Shown one piece after another: positions 1 through 7,753 of a stretch of DNA of 19,098 nt (positions within the stretch are counted from its first letter, which is position 1; the number at the start of each line of letters is the position of its first letter). This stretch comes from an uncultured euryarchaeote (lineage in GTDB: Archaea; Thermoplasmatota; Poseidoniia; Poseidoniales; Thalassarchaeaceae): positions 1 through 19,098 of the forward strand of contig CALEIW010000163.1 in NCBI GenBank assembly GCA_937876055.1, read 5' to 3'. Below the pieces are notes generated by a model that saw only the letters and a list, made by a program, of their open reading frames with translations, ran no database searches and had not been told where the DNA came from. Both the position numbers and the translations under genes were made by a program.

Positions 1-842
1 AGTCAACATTGCTAAAATGCCTCGGAGGTCTCATGAAACCCACCGCAGGTTCAGTTGAATTGGGTGGCAAGAGAATGACTAGACTTACCGGCCCTGACTT
101 GGTCAAGTTAAGGCAAGAAACAGTCTCATTTATTTTCCAAGATTCCAACCTCTTGCCTCACCTTAATGCAATCGATAATGTTGCTCAGCCTCTTCTTCAT
201 CAAGGTGTTTTAGCGAGGCCAGCTAGGAAGAAGGCATTGGCCTTATTGGAAAGATTAGGTATGGCTGAGAGAGCTTACGGAATGCCCGAAGAACTCTCTG
301 GTGGAGAACAACAAAGGGTCGCTATCTCGCGTGCCTTGATTACCAATCCTAAACTTATTCTGGCAGACGAGCCTACAGGTGCCCTCGACCCAATTACTAG
401 TCGAGAGGTTCTAGATTTGTTCAGACAATTGCATGAAGAAGAGGACGTCGCCTTCCTTCTTGTCACCCACAATAGAGAGGTCGCTTCCTTCTGTGAGCGT
501 TCGCTTGAACTGCGTGAAGGCCGCTTCATTGCACAACATGGAACCGATGTCGACATTGGTGACTTGTCGGATTCAAGAGAACTAATCGTAGATGATTCAG
601 GAACTGTCTCCCTGCCTCCTGATATTTTGCTGAAGATAGGTGGCCCTGGTAGATTCGAGATGAAAGAAATCGAAAGAGATGTAATGAATTTCGAGAGAGT
701 CGATGAAGAGAAAGTCGAAGTTACTTCAGAAAATAAATTCGTACTTTCACCAACATGTCCTGCTTGCAAGCATGAATATGGAGAAAGCGAGGAACAGCAG
801 TGTCCTTCCTGTGGTTCTAGCAGACCTATGGTTCAAGTTTGA
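1..842 (+). CDS. ABC transporter ATP-binding protein, LolD/MacB type, with AbrB-like and zinc-ribbon tail (5' partial)
   Basis: This is the ATPase subunit of an ABC transporter of the LolD/MacB/FtsE kind, acting at the inner face of the membrane with a permease that is probably encoded just outside the window. The gene is cut by the left edge: the first complete codons read S-T-L-L-K, which is the end of a Walker A motif, so the TTG at 9 is internal and not a start. The Q-loop (FIFQDSNLLPHL), the signature LSGGEQQR (294-317), Walker B with D-loop (LILADEPTGALD, about 354-389) and the switch histidine (LLVTHN) are all intact. The ATPase ends near 530. What follows is unusual for the family: a segment at 579-663 with the pattern VDDSGTVSLPPDILLKIG resembles an AbrB/MazE swapped hairpin, and two CPxC pairs (756-767 and 801-812) form a likely zinc ribbon. 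ATPase identity is firm; the transported substrate is unknown. Confidence 0.93.
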   Translation, partial: STLLKCLGGLMKPTAGSVELGGKRMTRLTGPDLVKLRQETVSFIFQDSNLLPHLNAIDNVAQPLLHQGVLARPARKKALALLERLGMAERAYGMPEELSGGEQQRVAISRALITNPKLILADEPTGALDPITSREVLDLFRQLHEEEDVAFLLVTHNREVASFCERSLELREGRFIAQHGTDVDIGDLSDSRELIVDDSGTVSLPPDILLKIGGPGRFEMKEIERDVMNFERVDEEKVEVTSENKFVLSPTCPACKHEYGESEEQQCPSCGSSRPMVQV

Positions 843-904
843 TTAGATAATTTGAGGCAGATTAGCCCCATCGTTGATAGTGAACCAACCCACCCCTAGG
901 TCCG

Positions 905-2992
905 ATGGACCTAGTCCTAGTAGCCTCGTTCTTGCTATTCATGTGTGCCTTTGCTGGCATTGGATTAGCCAGCATGTGGGTCAAGGAAGACACGACCGAT
1001 GACTATCTTGTCGCAGGTCGTGGAATGCACCCTGCATTGGCGGCTTTATCGGCTGTTAGTACCTGGAATTCAGGATACATGTTCATCGGTTTTATCGGAT
1101 TTACATACACGATGGGATACTCGATTATTTGGATTGGTCTTGGCTCGATGGTAGGCCAAATTGTTGCATGGATTTGGCTGTATAAGTTCATTCAACAGGC
1201 AGCAAATGAAAGAGGAGTTCGTTCACTATCTTCTTTGGTTTCCAATGTAACAGGTTCGCCTGAGGCAAAACTTGCTGCTGTTCTTTCAGTTCTATTCCTT
1301 GCAGTTTATGCTGCAGCCCAACTAACCAGTGGAGGAAAAGCACTCTACGTCATGTTAGGATGGTCAGAAGTGATTGGAATTCTGATTGGTTTTGTCCTAG
1401 TGGTCGCTTATTGTTACGCGGGTGGGATTCGCGCATCAATCTGGACAGATGCCGCTCAGTCTAGTGTGATGATAATTGGATCAAGCCTACTATGTTACGT
1501 TGCTATGCAAGAGGTAGGTGGAATTTCTGGTTTACATGAGGGACTGGAATCTCAGAATGCGAATCTAACTAGTATCGTTCCTGCCGACTTAAACTTTGGA
1601 GTAAGCTTGTGGATATTCGCTTTCTTCCTGGGTGGGCTTAGCGTTGCTGGGCAACCACAAGTTGTGACCCGAGTTATGACTCTAGGAACTGATGAAGATA
1701 GGAAAACAGCAATGCTCTGGTTCTTCGCTTGGCAAACCCCTTTCCTACTGATTATGGTCATCATAGGATTAGCCAGCCGGGTAGTTTTCACTGGTACTGA
1801 TTTTGACCCTGAACTTGGATTACCAATGCTCGCGATGGAGACCTTAGGTCCATTTTGGGTTGGTCTAATCCTAGCGTCAATATTCGCTGCTACCATGTCA
1901 ACAGCGGATAGTCAAGTGCTCGCCTGTACTGCAGCATTCACTGACGATGTGATGCCACAAATTAGCCAGGATCATAAGAAAACTAAGATTGTAACATTGG
2001 TCATAGCGGCCTTTGCAACAGCGATTTCGATATTCGGGTTGTATGTCCCCGGCGGGGATTCTGTATTCGCATTGGTAGTTCTCGCCGTCTATGGATTAGG
2101 CTCTATTTTCGTTCCTATTCTGATTATCCGATGGGCCGGTTATGAGCCAGATACAAACCACACTATGGCGATGATGTTAGCAGCATTGGTCACTGTGATA
2201 TTGTGGTCTATCAGTGGATTTGGTGATGATATATTCCCATCGGTCCCAGGAATGGGGGCCGCATTCATCACCCACTTTATGATGAATCAGTTACGTAGTT
2301 CGGATATTTCTCCACTAGGTCGATTTGACTTGCCGGATTTCAAAACAATAGGAATCGGTGCACTCGTTATTTTAGCCCCAGTGACGGTCGTCGAAGCAAG
2401 CTATATTTTCGCTGGCCCTGATTCCTTAGAATCTGGAGGAGGGCCCTCTGGAGATTGGTTGGTAGAGGCAAGTTTTGATAGTGAGCAATTAGCAGATGGT
2501 ATCGATTACGTAAATGATGGTCAGACATTGACCGTAGAGATGCATACAGACGCTATTGATGATTCAGAAGATCTCAACATTGTCGGAGTTAGAGTAACTC
2601 TGACATATTCTGAAGACGAAACCAGTTCTGGTTTGGGTTGTGCTGCACCAGGTGCTTCAAATCCAGACCCTGATACAATAACTGGAACTGTAGTTCACAA
2701 CGAACACAATACATCAGCGAGCGGTCAAAATTCAGGCACTGGTGTATCATCGCATATCGTTGAAGTCGAATGGTTCAATGCTTCTATGATTGGAAACGTT
2801 AGTGGCGTATCTAAGTCCGATATCAATAACGGACTAGACGTTGGTGACGCCGGATTGGGAGTGTACACACTCGACGTTACTGTAGTTGTTGATTCTGGTG
2901 GGGGAATTGGATGTTCACATACAGACGATGGCGAAGAGGTCGAGTACTTGGTCGAACTAATCACCCTTGTTTATTCGATTACTTCAGTCTGA
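905..2992 (+). CDS. Sodium/solute symporter (SSS family, PutP-like) with C-terminal extracellular domain
   Basis: A secondary transporter that should couple Na+ entry to uptake of a small organic solute. I count about 14 membrane segments between residues 3 and 503. The segment ATMSTADSQ near residue 330 matches the conserved PutP stretch that carries Na+-binding Ser/Thr residues, and the TWNSGYMFIG segment near residue 53 also fits the family. Usual members have about 480-550 residues, while this one has 695: residues from about 505 form a soluble tail rich in Asp, Gly, Ser and Thr with alternating hydrophobic strands, like a beta-sandwich. The tail has two similar cysteine sites (GLGC and GIGC) that could form a disulfide. 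With 14 helices and an outside N-terminus, the tail would lie outside the cell. The substrate (proline, another amino acid, or other) cannot be told. It starts at an ATG 62 bases after the ABC gene; a weak TTGATAG element lies at 874-880. Confidence 0.9.
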   Translation: MDLVLVASFLLFMCAFAGIGLASMWVKEDTTDDYLVAGRGMHPALAALSAVSTWNSGYMFIGFIGFTYTMGYSIIWIGLGSMVGQIVAWIWLYKFIQQAANERGVRSLSSLVSNVTGSPEAKLAAVLSVLFLAVYAAAQLTSGGKALYVMLGWSEVIGILIGFVLVVAYCYAGGIRASIWTDAAQSSVMIIGSSLLCYVAMQEVGGISGLHEGLESQNANLTSIVPADLNFGVSLWIFAFFLGGLSVAGQPQVVTRVMTLGTDEDRKTAMLWFFAWQTPFLLIMVIIGLASRVVFTGTDFDPELGLPMLAMETLGPFWVGLILASIFAATMSTADSQVLACTAAFTDDVMPQISQDHKKTKIVTLVIAAFATAISIFGLYVPGGDSVFALVVLAVYGLGSIFVPILIIRWAGYEPDTNHTMAMMLAALVTVILWSISGFGDDIFPSVPGMGAAFITHFMMNQLRSSDISPLGRFDLPDFKTIGIGALVILAPVTVVEASYIFAGPDSLESGGGPSGDWLVEASFDSEQLADGIDYVNDGQTLTVEMHTDAIDDSEDLNIVGVRVTLTYSEDETSSGLGCAAPGASNPDPDTITGTVVHNEHNTSASGQNSGTGVSSHIVEVEWFNASMIGNVSGVSKSDINNGLDVGDAGLGVYTLDVTVVVDSGGGIGCSHTDDGEEVEYLVELITLVYSITSV

Positions 2993-3056
2993 ATCAAGGA
3001 TACCCGTTGCAATGCAGGTGTTGTATGTGATTCCCCTTCGCTAAGTAAGCACTCAG

Positions 3057-3065
3057 CTTTTATAC
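3057..3065 (+). promoter_or_regulatory. TATA box of a leaderless promoter
   Basis: TTTTATACA is centred about 27 bases before the ATG at 3089. This is the archaeal distance from TATA box to transcription start, so the message would begin at or next to the start codon. No Shine-Dalgarno site precedes this ATG, which agrees. Confidence 0.6.
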
Positions 3066-3088
3066 AACTCTCAGAGGTAAATAATACC

Positions 3089-3415
3089 ATGGTCGAAGAT
3101 CCAATGCCGCAAAAACCGTCTGCAGCATTAGGCTGGCTTGGAATTTTGGTAATTATCGTGGGGTTCTTTGTTTACGTCAGTAGTATTAGTTGGACAGGCT
3201 GGTTCGTTCCAACTGTCCCTAAATGGGCCGACTACATGTGCTATTCTTCTTTATTTCTTGGGACGGGTTTAATCATCTGGAGTCTCGCTCTTCAACATAG
3301 ATATGAAAAAGCTATTGAAGCCCATAATGGGAAAAAGAAGTGGAAATTGTGGCAGATTTTTTTATTTTTCCTTGCGATAGATCTTGTAATACTAATTTTT
3401 TCCACTATTCTATAA
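3089..3415 (+). CDS. Small three-helix membrane protein of unknown function
   Basis: A 108-residue protein with three hydrophobic segments (about residues 13-33, 47-70 and 86-108). Between helices 2 and 3 there is a basic, polar loop (RYEKAIEAHNGKKKWK). There is no motif that I recognise. The start is supported by the well-placed TATA box 27 bases upstream, so it has its own promoter and is not simply the tail of the symporter gene. It ends 30 bases before the convergent methyltransferase gene; a T-rich stretch inside its last codons (3354-3371) may help termination. Real gene likely; function unknown. Confidence 0.7.
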   Translation: MVEDPMPQKPSAALGWLGILVIIVGFFVYVSSISWTGWFVPTVPKWADYMCYSSLFLGTGLIIWSLALQHRYEKAIEAHNGKKKWKLWQIFLFFLAIDLVILIFSTIL

Positions 3416-3445
3416 TTGATTGATAAATTGATTCGGAAAAACTTC

Positions 3446-4060
3446 TTATTTCTGACCAATAATAACCAAAGTTCCAGTCCAATTTTCCTTAGCGCCATAT
3501 TGATAGAATTCAATATTAGAAAATCCAGCATCTTCGAATCCTTTTGTCCACTCAGGGATTGATAGAGTAGTCATGGAAACTCCGAGGGACTCTGACCAAG
3601 ATAAGCTACTGGTATTTTCGAGATAATGATCAATTCCAATCGCTAGTATCCCATTTTCATTTAGCCAGTCCCTGTTTAATTCAGATAGGAATTTCAAGGG
3701 CTCCTTTAGGTAATAGAGGAATTCCATACTAATTACGAAATCGACTTTTTGATTAGGTACCCAACCTGGTAATTTCTGACAAAAATAATCTCCATCCGAG
3801 TCAATACTTTTTGCCTTAGCAATCATCGATTTTGAACCATCGATACCTGTACAACCAAGACAGTTGTCTAATGTATTCAATTTTCTAACCAACCATCCAT
3901 TTCCACAACCAATATCTATTGCAGAAAAATCATCCTTTATCTTCGGAATTGATTTTGTTATCATAAATTCGACACTCGGTGCATGACCAGTTTCCATCCC
4001 CTCGTCTTTCCCCATCTCTGCCCAAGAACTAAACAAATCAACAGCCGAAATTTTTCCCAT
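3446..4060 (-). CDS. Class I SAM-dependent methyltransferase
   Basis: A Rossmann-fold methyltransferase of the Methyltransf_11/25 kind, 204 residues. Motif I is IDIGCGNGWLV, followed by an acidic residue at the end of strand 2 (GIDGSKSMI). The VDFVISMEFLYYL stretch fits motif IV and post-motif, and ENGILAIGID fits motif VI. The substrate is unknown; such proteins methylate small molecules, lipids or quinone precursors. The reading frame runs upstream to a TTG at 4114 that overlaps the stop of the protease gene, but I prefer the ATG at 4060. It has AGGTG (4068-4072) seven bases ahead, matching the archaeal 16S 3' end, and the protein then begins MGKISAVDLFSSWAE, a natural N-terminus for the fold. 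It sits 50 bases after the protease gene and is probably co-transcribed with it. Confidence 0.85.
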   Translation of the reverse strand: MGKISAVDLFSSWAEMGKDEGMETGHAPSVEFMITKSIPKIKDDFSAIDIGCGNGWLVRKLNTLDNCLGCTGIDGSKSMIAKAKSIDSDGDYFCQKLPGWVPNQKVDFVISMEFLYYLKEPLKFLSELNRDWLNENGILAIGIDHYLENTSSLSWSESLGVSMTTLSIPEWTKGFEDAGFSNIEFYQYGAKENWTGTLVIIGQK

Positions 4061-4110
4061 GTTTTCCCACCTAAAATTCAGTATTTTATTTTGAGTGAGG
4101 AGATTTCTTT

Positions 4111-4632
4111 TCAAAAATTAGGAATGTCCTTCAAAACAACCCGACATTCTCTACATCGATATCTTCCATTTCCTCTTCTTGACCTGAGATGCCTTCTTTC
4201 ACATGATGGGCATAACCAGAACCACTTCGCTCTTTTTTTAAGTAGCATTTTTGAGAACGATTTACCTAATTCATTTGCAGAATAATCGGGCCACAGAGCC
4301 TCGACACGTCGAAATTCTTTGCAATGATTTGAATATCCTAAAGCATGCAAATATTCGTGATAAAGCAAGAATTTAGCATATCTTTCCCAATCTGGAGTTA
4401 GACTTTCAGGGTGGATATCGATACATCGAACATCAGACGGCTCAACTAACCCCGTCTTTTTTACGCCCTTGTTGTACCTACAGATTGCATGTAATCTAGT
4501 GGCGTTTCTTCGCAGAAGACCAAGTGGAACATTATGCAACTCTGCAACATTTAGGTGTGAAATTTCAGGTATCTCAGTCATTACCGAGATTACTTCTGAA
4601 GACCATTCATCAAGTTGGCTCATTGCAGTCAT
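4111..4632 (-). CDS. SprT/YgjP-like zinc metalloprotease with C-terminal zinc ribbon
   Basis: A probable zinc-dependent metallopeptidase. The HEYLH motif (HExxH) lies in a hydrophobic helix around residue 92, and the third ligand is probably the histidine in the following NHCKEFRRVEALWPDY segment, a pattern shared with the YgjP (DUF45) and SprT families. The C-terminus has CPSC and CREC pairs around a basic patch (residues about 141-163), a zinc ribbon like that at the end of SprT proteins. In eukaryotes the related Spartan/Wss1 proteases cut DNA-protein crosslinks; whether this one does so is not known. Possible starts are TTG 4641, ATG 4632 and ATG 4623; I give 4632. It is divergent from the nitroreductase gene with a shared AT-rich promoter region and is followed by the methyltransferase gene. 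Confidence 0.82.
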   Translation of the reverse strand: MTAMSQLDEWSSEVISVMTEIPEISHLNVAELHNVPLGLLRRNATRLHAICRYNKGVKKTGLVEPSDVRCIDIHPESLTPDWERYAKFLLYHEYLHALGYSNHCKEFRRVEALWPDYSANELGKSFSKMLLKKRAKWFWLCPSCERRHLRSRRGNGRYRCRECRVVLKDIPNF

Positions 4633-4656
4633 ATTTTCCAATCGAACTTAGGTCTT

Positions 4657-4680
4657 AGTCAATACCACATATGAAATAAC
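4657..4680. promoter_or_regulatory. Shared divergent promoter region
   Basis: The only AT-rich stretch between the protease and nitroreductase genes holds CATATGAAATAA (4669-4680). Read on + it puts a TATA-like element about 27 bases before the ATG at 4701. Read on - the palindrome CATATG lies about 28 bases before the TTG at 4641, and a TATTGA element near 4657 lies about 25 bases before the ATG at 4632. One TATA palindrome may therefore serve both directions. Confidence 0.45.
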
Positions 4681-4700
4681 AATCGCTCTCCAACGAGAAT

Positions 4701-5450
4701 ATGCAGCGAGAGTTTGATGCTGATGATTTCGACTCATTTGCTGCTTCTCGAAGATCCACTAGAGACTTTCTTCCAACACCCGTTCCAGACGAATTAATCG
4801 AGGAAATTATCGCTGCAGGACTGACTTCTCCAAGTTGGAGTAATACTCGCCCATTCGTTGTCGCAGTTGCTAAAGGAGACGTCAGAGACCGTCTTTCTGA
4901 GGAATTTCTGAGTAGGTTTGAGTCGGTAAAAACCGCAAGAGGAGAGGGTTTGTTCGGGAAAATAAAAGCTCTACTGAGATGGAAGGGCCTACCAACTAGC
5001 AATTGGCTTGTCGTGAAGTCATATCACAAAGATTTGCTACCAAGATCGCAAAGAGTCGGTAAGGAGATGTTCACACACATGGGAATACCCCGAGGCGACA
5101 AAGAGGCAAGGGACGGATTTTGGGCCAGAAATTACGAATTCTTTGGTGCCCCAGTTGAGTTATTCCTATTCACGCACAAAAGTCTAGGCAAATTTGCCGC
5201 TTCCGATGCAGGATTATTCATGCAGAACCTAATGCTCTCTGCTCATTCCAAAGGATTGGGAACTTGTGCCCAAGGATCAGTTGCAGTCTGGGAAGATGCC
5301 GTAAGAAAAGAATTTGAGATTAGCAAAAATTATTCTCTCCTCTGTGGAATCTGTGTAGGATACCCGAGTGAGAGTGATGTAAACGAATTTGGAGCCAATA
5401 GAATCGGTCCATCTGAGATTATTCCTCCAGAGAGAAATAATTCTAATTAG
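4701..5450 (+). CDS. Nitroreductase family protein (FMN-dependent oxidoreductase)
   Basis: A flavin-binding oxidoreductase of the nitroreductase fold, 249 residues. The N-terminal SRRSTRDFLPTPVPDELI is the classical FMN-phosphate-binding start of the family, followed by the helix LTSPSWSNTRPF that normally contacts the flavin. The middle GLFMQNLMLSAHSKGLGTC and the end ICVGYPSESDVNEF are also typical. Members reduce nitro groups, quinones or enones with NAD(P)H; the natural substrate here cannot be told. It is longer than the usual 190-220 residues because of an insert at about residues 75-125 that includes a basic stretch (FGKIKALLRWKG). The ATG at 4701 has a TATA-like element 27 bases upstream and no Shine-Dalgarno site. 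Its stop overlaps the stop of the convergent taw1 gene. Confidence 0.88.
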   Translation: MQREFDADDFDSFAASRRSTRDFLPTPVPDELIEEIIAAGLTSPSWSNTRPFVVAVAKGDVRDRLSEEFLSRFESVKTARGEGLFGKIKALLRWKGLPTSNWLVVKSYHKDLLPRSQRVGKEMFTHMGIPRGDKEARDGFWARNYEFFGAPVELFLFTHKSLGKFAASDAGLFMQNLMLSAHSKGLGTCAQGSVAVWEDAVRKEFEISKNYSLLCGICVGYPSESDVNEFGANRIGPSEIIPPERNNSN

Positions 5451-6466
5451 GCAATAGGAAGAGAGAAATTTTGTGGTTTTGCAATTCCAAGGTCTGCAGG
5501 CAATTCTCGTACCTTTTCTGGAAGAACAACTGGAATCATTTCTTTTCCAATCAATGCGACTCGGCTTTCTCTCCTATCAGAAAGAACTTCGCGCCCTACC
5601 ATTGGTGCGAGGGTTCTGCTGAATTCCATAATTTCATCATGGCTCGGCATATTTTCAATCGTGTGATTAGAACGTGAATTTCCGACATACACATATCCCT
5701 TTGCTTCAATGAAATCTGGGTCCGCTATATTGTCTAGACGAGCATAATCATCGTAATTACCTAAGGACTCTCCTTTTATCAGCGTATGACGACAAACTGT
5801 TCTTGTGTCCAAACTTGGAAGTAATTCCAATGTCTCTTCTAATTTCTCAAACGCTGCAGTATCAAACTTAGGTTTGCAAAGTCGATTGAAGATTTCCTTA
5901 TTGGGGGCATCTACACTGACATAGAGTTGTGTAGGAAGGGGGTCTAGTTCCTCGATAACCTTGGGTAGAGAACCATTGGTAACTAGGAAAGTTGAGACTC
6001 CGTGTTGGTGACACACTTCCAAGAATTCGCCCAATCTTGAGTATAGCGTAGGCTCTCCATTCAACGAAATCGCCACGTGCTTAGGGTTCTGTGCGTCAAG
6101 CCACTTTTCTCGATCAGCCTTTGGATTCCCTCCGTATCCAGTTAGTAGGCGTCTATGGGCTCTGACGGATTCTAGGAATAATTCGTAAGGGTCATCATCG
6201 ATTTTGGTAAGTGTATCAGAGTGTGGCTCTCTCCAGCAGTATGTGCATGCGAGGTTACAGGTATCGACATTGGGAGCCATCTGCATACAGCCATGACTTT
6301 CTATTCCGTAGAATGTTCCTTTGTAGCAAGAACGATCGGCGATCAGACTTTGTTTGGTCCAGTGACAAACTTTCACTCCACCGTGATCCCCAACTAGGTG
6401 GTAACGCTGTTTTGCCAAGCGTGCGGCAATCTCTGGCTCAATCTTGGTAATTGGCGCGCCTTGCAT
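5447..6466 (-). CDS. taw1: tRNA 4-demethylwyosine synthase Taw1 (radical SAM)
   Basis: Archaeal Taw1 (TYW1 in eukaryotes) condenses N1-methylguanosine-37 of tRNA-Phe with pyruvate carbons to build the tricyclic base of wyosine. The cysteine layout is complete: three N-terminal cysteines in KVCHWTK, DRSCYKG and SHGCMQM, spaced 13 and 13 residues apart, for the extra 4Fe-4S cluster, then CNLACTYC ten residues on for the radical SAM cluster. To my knowledge this matches the Pyrococcus enzyme in spacing. The following WREP and the SLNGEPTLY segment are also characteristic. The frame extends up to a GTG at 6493, but the ATG at 6466 has GGAG (6475-6478) eight bases ahead and gives a normal N-terminus, so I use it. 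It stands alone between divergent and convergent neighbours, overlapping the nitroreductase stop by four bases. Confidence 0.93.
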   Translation of the reverse strand: MQGAPITKIEPEIAARLAKQRYHLVGDHGGVKVCHWTKQSLIADRSCYKGTFYGIESHGCMQMAPNVDTCNLACTYCWREPHSDTLTKIDDDPYELFLESVRAHRRLLTGYGGNPKADREKWLDAQNPKHVAISLNGEPTLYSRLGEFLEVCHQHGVSTFLVTNGSLPKVIEELDPLPTQLYVSVDAPNKEIFNRLCKPKFDTAAFEKLEETLELLPSLDTRTVCRHTLIKGESLGNYDDYARLDNIADPDFIEAKGYVYVGNSRSNHTIENMPSHDEIMEFSRTLAPMVGREVLSDRRESRVALIGKEMIPVVLPEKVRELPADLGIAKPQNFSLPIA

Positions 6467-6474
6467 GCAATCAA

Positions 6475-6478
6475 CTCC
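6475..6478 (-). promoter_or_regulatory. Ribosome binding site deciding the taw1 start
   Basis: GGAG on the minus strand lies eight bases before the ATG at 6466. The upstream GTG at 6493 has no such site, so the shorter product is favoured. Confidence 0.5.
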
Positions 6479-6630
6479 GACTTCGAACACCACAATGGGG
6501 TCGCGTCAGGGATTGGGCGTGTTCGGCTTTTCTCTTGAATGATTCCGATTTCAATAATTCAATTTTCAATTGTCTTGGACGGCAAATCGTTTATTCGTGA
6601 TTTAGTGTGGCCTTCAACCGAGGAAAGGTA

Positions 6631-7215
6631 ATGAGCGAACTATACGAAGCTGATTCTTACATGGTCAGACAGAAAGTGTTGAAACTATTAGGCGCAGAAT
6701 TTCACATCTATTCTGATGACTCAATGCAGCAGTTAATTGGATACTGCAAACAAAAGGCACTCAAATTGAAAGAGGATATTCGCGTTTATAATGACGATAA
6801 AAAGAGTACAGAGTTAATCTGCATCAAAGCTCGAAGTGTAATAGACTTTGGAGCGGGATATGACATAACTGATTCTCAGACGGGAGAAGCAATTTGTAGT
6901 TTCAAAAGAGAAGGTCTGAAATCCATGCTTAGAGATTCATGGAAAGTATTGGACACCTCTGGTAATCAAATTGGAATGATTAGTGAAGATAGTGGATTAT
7001 TGGCTTTAGTCCGTAGATTCGTGCCCTTTGCTAATTTACTGATACCACAAGAATTTGTACTTTCGGTAAGTGGTGTGGGTGAAGTTACTTTCACACAAAG
7101 AATGAATCCAGTTGTGAACAAGTTATTCATCAACAATGTCCAATCATCAGGACTAGACCCAAGATTAGTATTAGCAGCAGCTATGCTCCTATCAGCGATT
7201 GAGGGTAGCGATTGA
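6631..7215 (+). CDS. LURP-one-related / Tubby-C-like fold protein
   Basis: A 194-residue protein whose pattern fits the LURP-one-related (YxjI-like) family, which shares the Tubby C-terminal and phospholipid-scramblase beta-barrel fold with a central hydrophobic helix. Segments that suggest this are VRQKVLKLLGAEFHIY at the N-terminus, ELICIKARSVIDFGAGYDITDSQTGE, the KREGLKSMLRDSWKVLD stretch that is highly characteristic of the family, and the closing hydrophobic helix DPRLVLAAAMLLSAIEG. Function in prokaryotes is not established. The frame begins at a GTG (6607), but the ATG at 6631 is preceded by GAGG about eight bases ahead and gives MSELYEADSYMVRQ, a typical N-terminus. A TTTATTC element at 6590-6596 may be the TATA box. 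It is divergent from taw1. Confidence 0.75.
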   Translation: MSELYEADSYMVRQKVLKLLGAEFHIYSDDSMQQLIGYCKQKALKLKEDIRVYNDDKKSTELICIKARSVIDFGAGYDITDSQTGEAICSFKREGLKSMLRDSWKVLDTSGNQIGMISEDSGLLALVRRFVPFANLLIPQEFVLSVSGVGEVTFTQRMNPVVNKLFINNVQSSGLDPRLVLAAAMLLSAIEGSD

Positions 7216-7224
7216 GTCTACTAA

Positions 7225-7743
7225 TTACGAGTATTTGACTGCGGTTCCGTAGGCGAAAATCTCAATGAATTTATTCTGATTTTTCTGATTGCTGAGAGCC
7301 GATAGTCTAGCGGTTTCTAATCTCACATTGATCACTTCATCATAACCTCCCTCGGCAGCTTGTTCGCGCAGTGATTGTAGACAATTCTGTCGCGCAAGCA
7401 TTAGAATGTCATCGTAGGAATTTATTTTCCCACCGATAAATGAATGCCAGCCTCCAATAAATTGATTCCACCAGCCAGGGCCAATTACGTAATTCGCTTG
7501 AACATACTTTGCTTCTGTGACATCTTCTCCGAATGTTGGTGATTTCTTGTTTGTCAACGGATCTCTTCCATAATTATCTACAGTAACTTGAATTCGTTGC
7601 CTCAATTCATCCAACATTCTAGTATGGTTTCGTCGGCTGAATAATGCAGAATAAATGAAGGCAAATGGGCTGAATAAGGCCCAAGCGATTCCAAAGGCAG
7701 CAAATAATAAACTGACAAAGAGGAATATTTGCCAGACTTCCAT
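7225..7743 (-). CDS. Membrane-anchored YbjQ/UPF0145-like protein
   Basis: 172 residues. An N-terminal hydrophobic segment (about residues 4-36) anchors the protein, and a C-terminal domain resembles the YbjQ (UPF0145, DUF74) family: DEVINVRLETARL followed by IFAYGTAVKY, matching the family pattern ANAVVNVRxxTS...EILAYGTAV. The N-terminal half of the normal YbjQ domain (TTxxVPGKxI...GVVxGxTV) is missing, replaced by the anchor and a linker. It is therefore a diverged or remodelled paralogue of the gene just upstream. YbjQ proteins form pentameric rings; their role is unknown. The start has AGGTGAT (7747-7753), and that site overlaps the stop codon of the preceding gene, so translation of the pair is probably coupled. 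Confidence 0.75.
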   Translation of the reverse strand: MEVWQIFLFVSLLFAAFGIAWALFSPFAFIYSALFSRRNHTRMLDELRQRIQVTVDNYGRDPLTNKKSPTFGEDVTEAKYVQANYVIGPGWWNQFIGGWHSFIGGKINSYDDILMLARQNCLQSLREQAAEGGYDEVINVRLETARLSALSNQKNQNKFIEIFAYGTAVKYS

Positions 7744-7746
7744 TTA

Positions 7747-7753
7747 ATCACCT
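7747..7753 (-). promoter_or_regulatory. Strong Shine-Dalgarno site overlapping the upstream stop codon
   Basis: AGGTGAT on the minus strand is a full match to the archaeal anti-Shine-Dalgarno sequence. It overlaps the TAG stop (7752-7754) of the first ybjQ-like gene and sits just before the ATG at 7743, indicating translational coupling. Confidence 0.65.

Noticed and set aside
6560..6572. Short inverted repeat CAATT-TTC-AATTG between taw1 and the LURP-one-like gene
   Set aside because: Five-base arms in AT-rich promoter DNA are expected by chance; no second copy or regulator gene supports an operator.
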